Source of the DNA: Clostridium sp.
GTDB lineage: Bacteria; Bacillota; Clostridia; Clostridiales; Clostridiaceae
Reading direction: 5' to 3'
DNA: 64,000 nt
NCBI GenBank assembly: GCA_022773025.1
Contig: JALEZF010000006.1
Span: 1 to 64,000 of the forward strand
Below, piece by piece: positions 37,228-46,902 of this stretch (positions within the stretch are counted from its first letter, which is position 1; every line of letters starts with the position of its first letter). The position numbers were made by a program, and so were the translations under genes. The notes below the pieces were generated by a model, which was not told the origin of the DNA, did no database searches, and worked only from the letters and a program-made list of their open reading frames with translations.

Positions 37228-38619
37228 TTATTTCACAATATCAGAAATCTCTTTGACTAAAGTATCAATATCTTCTTTAGTGTGGATTTCTGTTACGCAG
37301 TAAAGAGCACATTGTCCAAGAGTAGGGAAGGTTTCAGATAAGTCTTTACCACCAAATATATTTCTATTTAAAAGTTCTTTATTGATTTCACTTACTGTTT
37401 TTCCAGTAGAGGAGAAATCCACTACGAATTCTTTAAAGAATGTGCTATTAAAGCTGTTTACCTTAACATTAGGTATAGAAGAAAGCTTTTTAGCAGCATA
37501 TTGAGCATTTTGCATTATAGTCTTGCCGATTTCATACATTCCACAAGGTCCCATAGTTGCTAGATAAACTCCAGCTGTAATACCCCATAAAGCGGATTGA
37601 GTACCAACATACTCTTTGCCATGCTCTCTGTGATGACCGAAAGAAGTTCTATCGTAAGCTACATCACCAAAGCCGTATTCACCAGGAGTTGTAGTTGGAG
37701 CTATACCAAATAATCTTGATGGGAATTCCATTACGAATTTTTCATCATCTTTAGTTGCCATAAATCCAGATTGACCACCGCCGTAATTCATATGGATTCC
37801 AAGTGGTTGTAAATCTCCACATACAATGTCAGCACCATAAGATGGTGGAGCAGCTAGTACACCAAGAGATATTGGATCTACACCTACTAAGCTTAAACCG
37901 CCAGCTTCATGTACGATTTTTGCAATTTCTTCTCCATTTTCTTCGATTATTCCAAAGTAATTTGGATTTTCAAAATAAACACCAACAGTATCTGAATTAA
38001 TCTTTGATTTTAAATCATCTAAATCCTATTGACCTTTAGCGTTACATTTAACAGCAACAAACTTAATAACACTTTCGCAGTAATTTTTCATAACACCAAG
38101 TTTTTCTTGATCCATTATTTCTGGAACTAAAACAGTGCTGCGGTTTGTAATTCTTTGAGCCATTCTTGCAGTAGTTGCTGCAGCTTGAGCCCAGTCCATA
38201 GTTGGTACATTTACAACGTCCATGTCAACAAGTTCAGCAACCATACTTGCATATTCAAACAAAGATTGGAAACGGCCTTCATCATTGTAAGCTTCGCCGC
38301 CGTAAGCAGTTAAAAATTCACCTTTGCTGTTTATCTCATCACATATAGCAGGAACATAGTGCTGCCAGCAACCTGCTCCCAAGAAATTTATATTCTTTTT
38401 GCAATTTGCATTTTTATCTAATATTTTTTCTACATGTCTTCTTAATTCATATTCAGATTGAAAAGCTTCTGGAAGCTTCATTTCTTCCTTTAATTTTAAA
38501 AGTTCTGGAACATTTTTGTGAAGTTCATCTAAAGAACTCATGCCAATTTCATTAAGCATTTCTGCTTCAACTTCTGGAACTGAATTTGGTATGTAAGGAT
38601 GATTTTTAAATCCTCTCAT
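37228..38619 (-). pseudogene. gcvPA: Glycine decarboxylase P protein, subunit 1, with in-frame TAG
   Basis: The frame from the ATG at 38619 reads the GcvPA N-terminus (HPYIPNSVPEVEAEML, FLGAGCWQHYVPA, TAYGGEAYNDEGRFQ). It meets a TAG at 38026-38028 after NAKGQ, and then continues in the same frame (DLDDLKSKINSDTVGVYFENPNYFG) through GADIVCGDLQPLGIHMNYGGGQSGF to the end at 37228. No base is gained or lost. Relatives would fit a leucine there, and TTG to TAG is one change. About 463 codons in total, full length for the family. It is probably a recent nonsense mutation. Confidence 0.85.
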
Positions 38620-38653
38620 ATTTGTCTCCTCCTTTAATAAAATAAATCATATA

Positions 38654-39448
38654 TTATGCGATACCGCCACCGTCAACAACTAATGCAGCACCTGTTATCC
38701 AGCTTGATAAATCACTTGCAAGGAATAATACAGCATTTGCTATGTCTTCAGGCATACCAATTCTTGCAAGAGGTCTTCCTGTACCACAGTCTTTTAAATA
38801 TTCATCTTGAGATGTACTTTCGTTAACAACTCCAGTTTGAACTCCTTCATCTCTAAGCATAGCAGTATCTGTATCACCAGGGTTTACACTGTTTACACGG
38901 ATATTTTCATGACCATGGTCTATAGCCATAGCTCTTGTTACATTTACGATTCCACCCTTAACTGCACAGTAGGCAACAGCTTGGTCTCCGCCTTTTAATC
39001 CCCAGCCTGAACCAGTATTGATTATGCTTCCACCGCCGTTAGCTGCCATTATAGGAATTATGTGTTTTGAGAAAAGGAATAATCCCTTTAAACCAACATC
39101 TAATACGAAATCCCATTCTTTTTCACTTAGTTCAGGCATAGTCTTTCTAACTGTTACACCTGCATTATTGTGAAGAATATCGATATGACCAAATTTTTCG
39201 TTTATAGCTTTTACAGTTTCTATGACTTGATTTTCATTTGTTACATCACATTTGAAGAAGGCAGCGTTTCTACCAGCTTGTCTAATTTCCTCAGCAGCAG
39301 CTTCCCCAGCATCACTTATATCTACCATAGCTACTGCAGCACCATATGCAGACAATAACTGAGCAACACCTAGACCTATTCCAGAACCAGCCCCTGTAAT
39401 AACAGCAACTTTACCAGTTAAGTTAAGAATATCTTTTTTGTTTAACAT
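38654..39448 (-). CDS. SDR-family oxidoreductase, first gene of the gcvP operon
   Basis: This 264-residue short-chain dehydrogenase has TGAGSGIG at residues 18-25, NNAG near 92, a catalytic serine in NTGSGWG and YCAVKGG near 160 (tyrosine and lysine of the active site). It closes with the typical ITGAALVVDGGG. It is transcribed with gcvPA and gcvPB. An SDR with P-protein subunits but without the rest of the glycine cleavage system is odd. The enzyme could make or use a hydroxy- or keto-acid feeding that step. The substrate is unknown. Confidence 0.82.
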   Translation of the reverse strand: MLNKKDILNLTGKVAVITGAGSGIGLGVAQLLSAYGAAVAMVDISDAGEAAAEEIRQAGRNAAFFKCDVTNENQVIETVKAINEKFGHIDILHNNAGVTVRKTMPELSEKEWDFVLDVGLKGLFLFSKHIIPIMAANGGGSIINTGSGWGLKGGDQAVAYCAVKGGIVNVTRAMAIDHGHENIRVNSVNPGDTDTAMLRDEGVQTGVVNESTSQDEYLKDCGTGRPLARIGMPEDIANAVLFLASDLSSWITGAALVVDGGGIA

Positions 39449-39462
39449 TTTAAATCCCCCTT

Positions 39463-39479
39463 ATAAACTTAACAGAACG
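39463..39479. repeat. Copy of the IS6-like terminal sequence (scar)
   Basis: TTATAAACTTAACAGAACG repeats the IS end seen at 125-141 and 43701-43717 (TATAACTTAACAGAACG) with one extra A. It lies in the 55-base gap between two divergent genes, 26 bases before the nhaC start. That is the same distance as the IS ends have from their downstream genes. It may be a scar from an excised or recombined element; chance cannot be excluded. Confidence 0.45.
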
Positions 39480-39503
39480 ATAAATAATAAAGGGGGAAAT
39501 ATT

Positions 39504-41084
39504 ATGGAAACTTATGGTGTGCTAGCGCTTTTGCCAGCAATTGTAGCCATCGCATTATGTTTTGCTACAAAACAAGTACTTATTTCATTATTTGCCGGAC
39601 TTTTTGCAGGATGTTTAGTTATTAATCACTGGAATCCTATATTTGGGGTTACTTATGCATTGGAGACTATAGTTACTAATATGTCAGAAAATGTGACACT
39701 GCTATTATTCACTTTATTTATGGGAGTAGGAATTTCTTTTATCTGGAGACTTGGTGGAAGCTTTGCTTTAGCTGATGCTGCAAAGCGGAAATTCAAAAAG
39801 AGACGTTCTATATGTCTTGGAACTTGGGGACTTGGAATGGCAACTTCTATTAACGACTGCTTAGTTGCGGCAGTTGATGGTAACGTATTCAGAGATATAT
39901 GTAAAGATTACAGAATATCATCTGAAAAATTTTCATATGTACTTGATGCTACAGCAGCACCATCTGCAGCTTTATTCTTATCAGACTGGATTGCTTATCA
40001 AATAGGAATGATTGGACAAGGTCTTGATGTGGCTGGAATAACTGAAATTCAACCAGTTGCAGCCTATATTAAAAGTATACCTTTCAACATGTATTCTATA
40101 TTGACTCTTATTTTTGTAGGGGTACTTATGTATACTGGAAAAGATTATGGTCCTATGCTAAGGGCAGAACTTAGATGCATGAAGACTGGTGAATTCACAA
40201 GACCAGATGCAAAGCCAATGTTAGATGTATCATCTGACCTTGGAGAACCTAAAAAGACAAAACCTATGATTAAATCCTTTGTTCTTCCTATTGTACTAAC
40301 TCTTATAACAATTATTTCAGGAATATTATATACAGGTAGAGCAGGATTTCCAAATGGCATTATGGCAGTTTTGGAAGGCTCCGATGCTCAAACAGCACTT
40401 TTGTGGGGATCTTTTGTAATGGCAATTAGTGGTATGGCAATAGCTTTAACTAGTAAGATTATGACCTTTGAAGAAACTATGAATACAGTAGTAGATGGAT
40501 TTAAGCTTATGTCATTGACTGGCGCTATCTTAGTTATGGCATGGTCATTAGGTGCAATAACTAAGGAAATGGGACTAGCAGCCTTCGTGGTTCAACTTGT
40601 TGGAGATAGTATTCCATTTGGAATTTTGCCACCAATAGTATTTGGAATATCTATAATTATAGCTTTTGCTACTGGTACTTCTTGGGGAACTATGGCAATA
40701 ATGACTCCTCTAGTAATTCCGTTAGCTTACTCTATAACTGGAGATATAAATATTACAGTAGGAATGTGTGGAGCAGTTTTATCTGGAGCTCTTTTTGGAG
40801 ATCACTCATCTCCGGTATCAGATACAACGGTTATGGCGTCCTTATTCTCAGGAGCTGATCACATAGACCACGTAAAAACTCAGCTTCCTTATGTAGCTAC
40901 AGTTGGATTTGTAATAGCTATATTGTACACTATATTTGGATTTACAGGTATCAGTCCATTTGTACTTCTCCCAATAGGAGTAGTCATGGAAATAGTATTG
41001 ATGCATCTACTTCACAAATATTATTTGAAGAAATACAATATAGATGAAAATTATGCTTTGTCTATGACAGCAGATCATAAATAA
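39504..41084 (+). CDS. nhaC: Na+/H+ antiporter NhaC family protein
   Basis: This 526-residue membrane protein has about 12 hydrophobic segments. The NhaC-type stretches SINDCLVAAVDGNVFRDI near residue 115 and ATGTSWGTMAIMTPLVIPLA near 390 and LFGDHSSPVSDTTVMAS near 430 are clear. The start at 39504 is chosen for its AAAGGGGG ribosome site; the frame upstream overlaps the divergent gene. Members swap Na+ and H+ or couple amino acid or organic acid exchange. Linkage to the gcvP operon hints at amino acid use. Confidence 0.85.
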   Translation: METYGVLALLPAIVAIALCFATKQVLISLFAGLFAGCLVINHWNPIFGVTYALETIVTNMSENVTLLLFTLFMGVGISFIWRLGGSFALADAAKRKFKKRRSICLGTWGLGMATSINDCLVAAVDGNVFRDICKDYRISSEKFSYVLDATAAPSAALFLSDWIAYQIGMIGQGLDVAGITEIQPVAAYIKSIPFNMYSILTLIFVGVLMYTGKDYGPMLRAELRCMKTGEFTRPDAKPMLDVSSDLGEPKKTKPMIKSFVLPIVLTLITIISGILYTGRAGFPNGIMAVLEGSDAQTALLWGSFVMAISGMAIALTSKIMTFEETMNTVVDGFKLMSLTGAILVMAWSLGAITKEMGLAAFVVQLVGDSIPFGILPPIVFGISIIIAFATGTSWGTMAIMTPLVIPLAYSITGDINITVGMCGAVLSGALFGDHSSPVSDTTVMASLFSGADHIDHVKTQLPYVATVGFVIAILYTIFGFTGISPFVLLPIGVVMEIVLMHLLHKYYLKKYNIDENYALSMTADHK

Positions 41085-41124
41085 AACTTAATTTATTAAT
41101 AAGCGGGCCTTTAAATTTTATATA

Positions 41125-41170
41125 AAAAAGAACTTCGGAACTTATCATAGTTTTCACCGGAGTTCTTTTT
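41125..41170 (+). terminator. Terminator of nhaC
   Basis: AAAAAGAACTTCGG pairs with CCGGAGTTCTTTTT with one bulge, ending in T. It is a strong hairpin between nhaC and the MFS gene. Confidence 0.85.
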
Positions 41171-41234
41171 ATTTATAAGTTATATTATCTGGTATATAAT
41201 GGAGATGAGTATTTTTATATATGGAGAGGTAATT

Positions 41235-42428
41235 ATGAATTTAAAGCACAATAAATCCTTAGACATAAGGTATTCTATGATACATGGATTATACTGGATG
41301 ACCTATTGTACTATGATGGGTTATGCGTCTGTATTCTTATTGCATAAAGGATTTAATAATTCTTTGATAGGTGTGATTTTGGCAGTTTCAAATATTATTG
41401 CCACTATAGCACAGCCAGCTTTAGCTACTTATGTAGATAGGACAAACAAAATATCTTTAAAAAATTTAATAGCAATAATTGTTTCAGGGGTAATAGGATT
41501 TTCTATTTCAGTAAACTTTCTAAAATCCCCGTCCATAATTCTTATAGCAGTAATTATAATAGTTTTTACATTGACTATGTCTCTTCAGCCATTAATAAAT
41601 TCTTTGTCTTTCGAATTTGAAAGTCATGGTTATGAAGTGAATTTTGGACTTGCTAGGGGAATAGGGTCTGTTTCTTACGCAGTGATTTCGTTGATTTTAG
41701 GGTATATAGTAGAAAAGTATAATCCTGATATATTGCCAATATTTTATGTGGTACTTACAAGTGGGCTCGTTATATTAATTTACACCTTTTCTCTTCCTAA
41801 AGGAGCTAAAAGTCAATTGGTACATGAAAGACATTATTCGAGAAAAGGAAGCAATATAAATATCATTGGATTCTGTAAAAAGTATAAAAAATTTATGGTT
41901 TTTCTTTTGGGAGTTATATGTATTTTCTTAGATCATACAATAATCAATAATTTCTTCATTCAAATTATGACTAACGTAGGTGGAAACAGCAAAGATATGG
42001 GGAATGCCATATTCCTAGCGGCTGTATTAGAACTTCCAACCATGTCTTTATTCTTCAAGATAAAGGAAAAGATAAGTTGTAGAAAGCTCCTTGTGATTTC
42101 CTCTGCTGCTTTTACTATAAAGCATATAATAACTTATTTTGCATCATCAGTAGCTATGATATATGTGGCTCAAGTTGTTCAAGTTGCAGGCTATGCACTA
42201 TTTATTCCTGCCTCAGTATACTATGTAAGCAGGCTTATAGATAAAAGTGATATGGTTAAGGGACAAGCATTAGTTACTGGAGCTATAACGGTGAGTGGAG
42301 TTTTTGCAAGTTTATCTGGAGGAATACTTATTGATACATTAGGGGTGAGCTCTATGCTTTTAATTGGAGCCATAGTATCGGTAATTGGAACAATATTGAT
42401 TTTCTTTACAATTGAAGAGTTTAACTAA
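41235..42428 (+). CDS. MFS transporter (LacY/MFS_1-like)
   Basis: This 397-residue protein has 12 predicted helices. The start at 41235 is preferred because GGAGAGG precedes it. The N-terminal region SMIHGLYWMTYCTMMGYASVFLL and the loop with TYVDRTNKISLKN fit the LacY/nucleoside-symporter-like MFS branch. The substrate cannot be told. It is a single-gene unit, bounded by the nhaC terminator and the hairpin at 42432. Confidence 0.85.
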   Translation: MNLKHNKSLDIRYSMIHGLYWMTYCTMMGYASVFLLHKGFNNSLIGVILAVSNIIATIAQPALATYVDRTNKISLKNLIAIIVSGVIGFSISVNFLKSPSIILIAVIIIVFTLTMSLQPLINSLSFEFESHGYEVNFGLARGIGSVSYAVISLILGYIVEKYNPDILPIFYVVLTSGLVILIYTFSLPKGAKSQLVHERHYSRKGSNINIIGFCKKYKKFMVFLLGVICIFLDHTIINNFFIQIMTNVGGNSKDMGNAIFLAAVLELPTMSLFFKIKEKISCRKLLVISSAAFTIKHIITYFASSVAMIYVAQVVQVAGYALFIPASVYYVSRLIDKSDMVKGQALVTGAITVSGVFASLSGGILIDTLGVSSMLLIGAIVSVIGTILIFFTIEEFN

Positions 42429-42431
42429 GCA

Positions 42432-42462
42432 AAAGAGGAGTCTCGTGAAAGAGGCTCCTTTA
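42432..42462. terminator. Terminator between convergent genes
   Basis: AAAGAGGAGTCTC pairs, with a two-base bulge, with GAGGCTCCTTT. It lies between the MFS gene (plus) and the DUF5684 gene (minus). Confidence 0.7.
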
Positions 42463-42867
42463 AACATCATAAATATTTGGATTTGTATACTCAGCACTAC
42501 CAAAGGCCAAGATAAATAAAAAGATTAAATCTAAAAATATAAGCCCTAGAGTAAAGCCTATACCCTTTCCAAAAGCTTTAGCTAGATTATACCAAATTAT
42601 TATTGCCAGAATAAATGAAACATAAGGAATAAAACTTAATATAACCAGCCAAGGATTTAAGCCACATATTTTTAAAAGTATTACAGTATCATATATGGGA
42701 ATTATAGCTTTCCAGCCATCTTCGCCTGCTTTCTCGAAGATTTTCCACATGGGTAGGATGCTTATTAAGAAAATAAGAGCAGTCCACACTGAATACACTG
42801 ATAATTCTGCTAGTTTTGGAAAAAAAGAATTAAAATTGAAGGTTAAAAGTAAAAAAGATGAATTCAT
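42460..42867 (-). CDS. DUF5684-type small membrane protein
   Basis: This 135-residue protein has three or four hydrophobic helices and the family core WKIFEKAGEDGWKAIIPIYD near residues 41-60, followed by NPWLVILSFIPYVSF. Such proteins are common and uncharacterised; some are fused to signal peptidase-like domains. The ribosome site AAGGGGGTG precedes the ATG. The IS6 remnant begins 60 bases upstream and may have displaced part of its promoter. Confidence 0.72.
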   Translation of the reverse strand: MNSSFLLLTFNFNSFFPKLAELSVYSVWTALIFLISILPMWKIFEKAGEDGWKAIIPIYDTVILLKICGLNPWLVILSFIPYVSFILAIIIWYNLAKAFGKGIGFTLGLIFLDLIFLFILAFGSAEYTNPNIYDV

Positions 42868-42927
42868 AAAAACACCCCCTTATAATATATAACTACGCAA
42901 TATTATGCTAAAAAGTTACATAATTAG

Positions 42928-43716
42928 GTTCTGTTAAGTAGTTATGAAAAACTAGCTTAATATTTTATAGAATTGCACGTTCTTTGAGAATTTAATAAGT
43001 TTGGATGATTTTCTGTATGGCAAACAAGCCTAGCAGAAAATAAGATTTTGTGGGCTTATCAAGGATATTAAGTTTAAAAATTAAGCAGAAATAAACCAAG
43101 AGGCTTTGTACTTGAAATCCGTTTTAAGTCCAGCCACTTCGGCTGGAGTGAGGTGAAAAGCTAGGACAAATCTTGTTTCAGAGTCAATAGCAAGCCACAG
43201 GTAGTATCGTTGACTACCAATAAATACCACGGTTTCATCTGCGTGCCAGTCATCAGATTCAAGGTTTAGATTTTGTTTAAGGACATCAGACTTAAGCTTG
43301 AAAAAAGGTGCAAATTTGTTGGTCCAACTGGCTATAGTAACATGAGATACCTTAATTCCTTGGGAAAGAAAAAGAAACTGAGATATCATCTTGTAGATGA
43401 ATTGTTTAGAAAATACAGTGTAAGAGCTGTAAGAATGGTATTTAAGGAGAATCTCATTCCTTTCATGGAAATAGATCCTATTAGTTTGTCCATAGAAGTA
43501 TCTTCAATGTTCATGTTGTGGTACTGAACTAAAATTTTTGATTAGCCTGCATGTCATATCCAAACTTACTTAATTCACTGGAATGACAGCGAGGACATTT
43601 TATATTAGCTTTGTTCATTGTTCTTCTCTCCTTTCTGTGGGGGATATTTAGTATTGAGCAAACTTATTATATTTCCAAGGGTTGAGAAGTGCAATGTTCA
43701 TATAACTTAACAGAAC
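42928..43716 (-). mobile_element. Degenerate IS6-like insertion sequence
   Basis: The 789-base element is bounded by inverted repeats GTTCTGTTAAGT (42928-42939) and ACTTAACAGAAC (43705-43716). It holds a broken transposase on the minus strand. No target duplication is seen next to the ends, so rearrangement after insertion is likely. Its right end stops 25 bases before the carboxypeptidase start codon. The end sequence is shared with 1-140. Confidence 0.85.
43081..43618 (-). pseudogene. IS6-like DDE transposase, multiply disrupted
   Basis: The start (43618, MNKANIKCPRCHSSELSKFG) is the zinc ribbon. The frame ends at a TAG soon after QANQKF, resumes in another frame with MRFSLNTILTALTLYFL, shifts again, and ends in a 102-codon piece with SDDWHADETVVFIG (first catalytic Asp) and AIDSETRFVLAFHL. 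That piece then jumps to the C-terminus (TPAEVAGLKTDFKYK), skipping the second Asp and Glu. It cannot be active. Confidence 0.85.
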
Positions 43717-43741
43717 GAGAGAAGATAAAGGGGGCAAAGAA

Positions 43742-45247
43742 ATGAATGAGGGAAATAAAAAAATTTTAAAAGAATTCAAGGACCATGTGGGAAAGATGGA
43801 GCTTCTTGGTGGGACTATGGCACTTTTAGATTGGGATTCTAGGGTGTATATGCCAGCCAAAGGAGTTGAAAGAAGAGGTGACGCTTTAGGATATTTAGCT
43901 GGTGAGTATCATAAAATGAGCACTTCGGAAAAGGTAAAAGAATTTGTGGAAGCTTTTGAAGGGGAAAAAGATTTAGATGAAGTGACATCTGCCATGTTAA
44001 GAGATGTAAAAAAGCAGTATGAAAGATCTCTTAAGATTCCAGCACAGTTTGAAGAAGAGTATTCTATATTATGCACTAAATCAAGTTCTGCATGGAGAAA
44101 GGCTAAAGCATCTGGGGATTTTGAAGTTTTTAGACCATATCTAGAAAAGATTGCTCATATGAAGTTTAAGTGTCTAGATTTTTTAGGCTGTGATAAAAAT
44201 AAATATGATACTCTTTTAGATGATTTTGAGGGTGGAATGACTGTAGAGAAACTAGACGTGCTTTTTGGAGAACTTAAAGAAGGAATAGTTGATCTTTTAG
44301 ATAGAATAAAGAATAGTGATGTAGAGATAAATGATGATATATTAAAAGTACATGTTTCAAAAGAAACTCAAGTTAAACTATGCAATTTTATATTAGAAAA
44401 CATGGGTTTTGATTTTGAGGCTGGAAGAATGGATGAAACTGAGCATCCTTTCACTACTAGTTTTTGTAATAAAGATGTGAGAATAACAAATCATTATTAT
44501 GAAAATGACTTTACAAATGCTTTATTTTCTGCAATACATGAGGGTGGACACGCTATTTATGAGCAAGATATACCAGATTCTCTAGAAAATACAGGAGTAA
44601 ACTCTGCAGCATCATTAGGAATTCACGAGTCCCAATCAAGATTTTATGAGAATATAATTGGAAGAAGTTATGAATTTTGGACATACTTCTATAAGGAAAT
44701 CCAAAATGAGATTCCAGAGTTTAAAAGTATAGATTTAGATGATTTTTATAAGGTAATAAATAAGGTTAAGCCTTCAGTTATAAGAACCACATCTGATGAG
44801 CTTACTTACAGTCTTCATGTAATCATAAGATATGAAATAGAGAAAGATTTGATAGCTGGAAAGATTAAAGTTAAAGACCTTCCAGAGATTTGGAATAATA
44901 AATATAAGGAATACTTAGGTGTAGAACCTAAAAATAATTCAGAGGGAGTCCTTCAAGATACTCACTGGGCAGATGGAACAATAGGATATTTTCCAAGCTA
45001 TGCTTTAGGCAATCTTTATGGAGCTCAGTTTCTAAACAAAATGCTTCAAGATATTCCAGATGTATATGAAGATGTATCAAAAGGAGATCTGACACAAGTT
45101 CATCAGTGGCTTAAGGAAAATGTTCATAAATATGGAGCTATTTACACCCCAGTAGAACTCATAAAGAAAGTTACAGGTGAAGAACTAACTGCTAAGTATT
45201 TCTTGCAGTATTTGAATGGAAAATATAGTAAAATCTATAATCTGTAA
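43742..45247 (+). CDS. M32 family carboxypeptidase (Taq type)
   Basis: This 501-residue metallocarboxypeptidase has the zinc motif HEGGH at about residues 266-270 (AIHEGGHAIYEQ), the family's HESQSRFYENIIGRS near 297, and IRTTSDELTYSLHVIIRYE near 345. It trims C-terminal residues from peptides in the cytosol. The ribosome site AAAGGGGG lies between the IS end and the ATG, so its transcription may now depend on the IS or on a promoter inside it. Confidence 0.92.
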   Translation: MNEGNKKILKEFKDHVGKMELLGGTMALLDWDSRVYMPAKGVERRGDALGYLAGEYHKMSTSEKVKEFVEAFEGEKDLDEVTSAMLRDVKKQYERSLKIPAQFEEEYSILCTKSSSAWRKAKASGDFEVFRPYLEKIAHMKFKCLDFLGCDKNKYDTLLDDFEGGMTVEKLDVLFGELKEGIVDLLDRIKNSDVEINDDILKVHVSKETQVKLCNFILENMGFDFEAGRMDETEHPFTTSFCNKDVRITNHYYENDFTNALFSAIHEGGHAIYEQDIPDSLENTGVNSAASLGIHESQSRFYENIIGRSYEFWTYFYKEIQNEIPEFKSIDLDDFYKVINKVKPSVIRTTSDELTYSLHVIIRYEIEKDLIAGKIKVKDLPEIWNNKYKEYLGVEPKNNSEGVLQDTHWADGTIGYFPSYALGNLYGAQFLNKMLQDIPDVYEDVSKGDLTQVHQWLKENVHKYGAIYTPVELIKKVTGEELTAKYFLQYLNGKYSKIYNL

Positions 45248-45270
45248 ATTTTTATAAAAATCTAAACAAT

Positions 45271-45341
45271 AAAGCCAGACAATAGAACTACTCCACATAA
45301 GCTAGATAATAGTGAGGAGCTCTATATGACTGGCTTTTTTT
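45271..45341 (+). terminator. Terminator of the carboxypeptidase gene
   Basis: AAAGCCAG pairs with CTGGCTTT, with further pairing of TAGA.CT.CTCC with GGAG.TCTA inside, followed by seven T. Confidence 0.88.
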
Positions 45342-45422
45342 GTAAAAGCATAATATAAACTACTACTTACTACAATCTAATATTGTAGTGTGTAATGAAA
45401 AATCAAACTCCTTTCATATTTT

Positions 45423-45465
45423 AATATCTCCTGCAATAGAATAGTACTATGAAGGGGGAGATATT
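45423..45465 (+). promoter_or_regulatory. Hairpin sequestering the tryptophanase ribosome site
   Basis: AATATCTCC (45423-45431) is a perfect complement of GGAGATATT (45457-45465), which contains the GGAG ribosome site and ends right at the ATG. An inner ATAG/CTAT pairing could extend it. When folded it would hide the site, so translation may respond to a ligand, a protein, temperature or an upstream ribosome. Confidence 0.6.
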
Positions 45466-46839
45466 ATGGCAAAATACATTGCTGAACCATTTAAAATAAA
45501 GATGATAGAACCAATGAAGATGACTACAAGAGAAGAGAGGGAGCAGTATTTAAAAGAGGCTAATTATAATTTGTTTTCTTTGAAGAGCGATTATGTTTAT
45601 ATCGACTGTTTAACTGACAGTGGCACGGGAGCTATGAGTGACTCTCAATGGGCTGGAATTATGAAGGGTGATGAGAGCTATGCAGGGGCTAGGTCTTATT
45701 ACAAGCTTATGGACGCTGTTAAGGATATATTTGGATATAACTATGCACAGCCAGTACACCAAGGTAGAGCAGCAGAGAAAGTTTTATTTCCATGCTTATT
45801 AAAAGAGGGACAGTATTCATTATCAAATATGCACTTTGATACAACCCGTGGACATGTAACTTTATGTAAGGCTATTCCGAAAGATATAGTAGTGAAAGAA
45901 GCAACAGACACTGAGAACTTTGCACCTTTCAAAGGAAATATGGATGTTGAAAGAATGGAAGCTTTTATAAATGAGGTGGGATGTGACAAGGTTGGAGTTA
46001 TAATAATGACAATAACCAATAACAGTGCTGGTGGACAGCCTGTATCTATGGAAAATATAAAGGAAACAAGTGTAATAGCAAAAAAATATAACATACCATT
46101 TGTCATTGATGCAGCTAGATTTGCGGAAAATGCATACTTCATAAAAACTAGAGAAGTTGGATATGAAGATAAATCTATAAAAGACATAACTAGAGAAGCT
46201 TTTTCTTATGCTGATGCCTTCACTATGTCTGCAAAGAAGGACGCTATAGTAAATATGGGCGGACTTATAGGAATTAAAGATAATGAAAATTTATATAATG
46301 CAGTTAAAGGCTTTACAGTGCCTTTTGAAGGTTTTGTAACTTATGGAGGACTTTCTGGAAGAGACTTGGAAGCTCTTGCAATAGGATTATATGAAGGAAT
46401 AGATTATGATTTTTTAAGATATAGAATAGGTCAGGTACAGTATTTAGGCGAATTATTAAAAGAAGGCGGAGTACCATTCCAATATCCAACAGGAGGACAT
46501 GCTGTTTTTATAGATGCCAAAAAGCTTCTACCACATATACCTTATTATGAATTCCCAGCTCAGGCATTAGCTTGCGAATTATATCTTGAAGCTGGCATAA
46601 GAGGCTGTGATATTGGATCATACATGCTTGACCCAGTTGATGGAGTACAGCCTGAATCCGAGATGGAATTTACTAGACTATGCATTCCTAGAAGAGTTTA
46701 CACAAAGGCGCATTTAGATATAATTGCAGAGGCTCTTATAAATATAAAGGAAAATGCATCAAAAATAAAAGGTTATGAGATAGTGTGGCAGCCAGAGGTT
46801 TTAAGACACTTTACTGCAAAGCTTAAACCTATAGAATAA
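45466..46839 (+). CDS. tnaA: Tryptophanase (beta-eliminating lyase)
   Basis: This 457-residue PLP enzyme has the cofactor lysine in [13 protein letters not shown] near residue 257 and [10 protein letters not shown] near 73. The C-terminal half ([36 protein letters not shown]) is closer to tryptophanase than to tyrosine phenol-lyase. The latter carries an arginine in place of the isoleucine-glycine here. It cleaves tryptophan to indole, pyruvate and ammonia. No tnaC-like leader peptide rich in Trp was found; a ribosome-site hairpin precedes it instead. Confidence 0.85.
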   Translation: MAKYIAEPFKIKMIEPMKMTTREEREQYLKEANYNLFSLKSDYVYIDCLTDSGTGAMSDSQWAGIMKGDESYAGARSYYKLMDAVKDIFGYNYAQPVHQGRAAEKVLFPCLLKEGQYSLSNMHFDTTRGHVTLCKAIPKDIVVKEATDTENFAPFKGNMDVERMEAFINEVGCDKVGVIIMTITNNSAGGQPVSMENIKETSVIAKKYNIPFVIDAARFAENAYFIKTREVGYEDKSIKDITREAFSYADAFTMSAKKDAIVNMGGLIGIKDNENLYNAVKGFTVPFEGFVTYGGLSGRDLEALAIGLYEGIDYDFLRYRIGQVQYLGELLKEGGVPFQYPTGGHAVFIDAKKLLPHIPYYEFPAQALACELYLEAGIRGCDIGSYMLDPVDGVQPESEMEFTRLCIPRRVYTKAHLDIIAEALINIKENASKIKGYEIVWQPEVLRHFTAKLKPIE

Positions 46840-46857
46840 AATTAAAAGATTATTTTT

Positions 46858-46897
46858 AAGCCTCAGAAATCATAAGGTTTCTGAGGCTTAGTTTTTA
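46858..46897. terminator. Terminator between tnaA and the ArsR gene
   Basis: AAGCCTCAGAAA pairs perfectly with TTTCTGAGGCTT, followed by T on the plus strand. On the minus strand it also follows the ArsR gene, so it can serve both. Confidence 0.9.
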
Positions 46898-46902
46898 AAT
46901 TA

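Noticed and set aside
38026..38028. Pyrrolysine at the in-frame TAG of gcvPA
   Set aside because: Glycine decarboxylases are not pyrrolysine proteins, no pyl gene is in the window, and other genes here have TGA, TAA and frameshift lesions of the same kind.
45466..46839. Tyrosine phenol-lyase
   Set aside because: The families are close, but the region DIGSYML and the C-terminal end follow tryptophanase, without the arginine that phenol-lyase uses.
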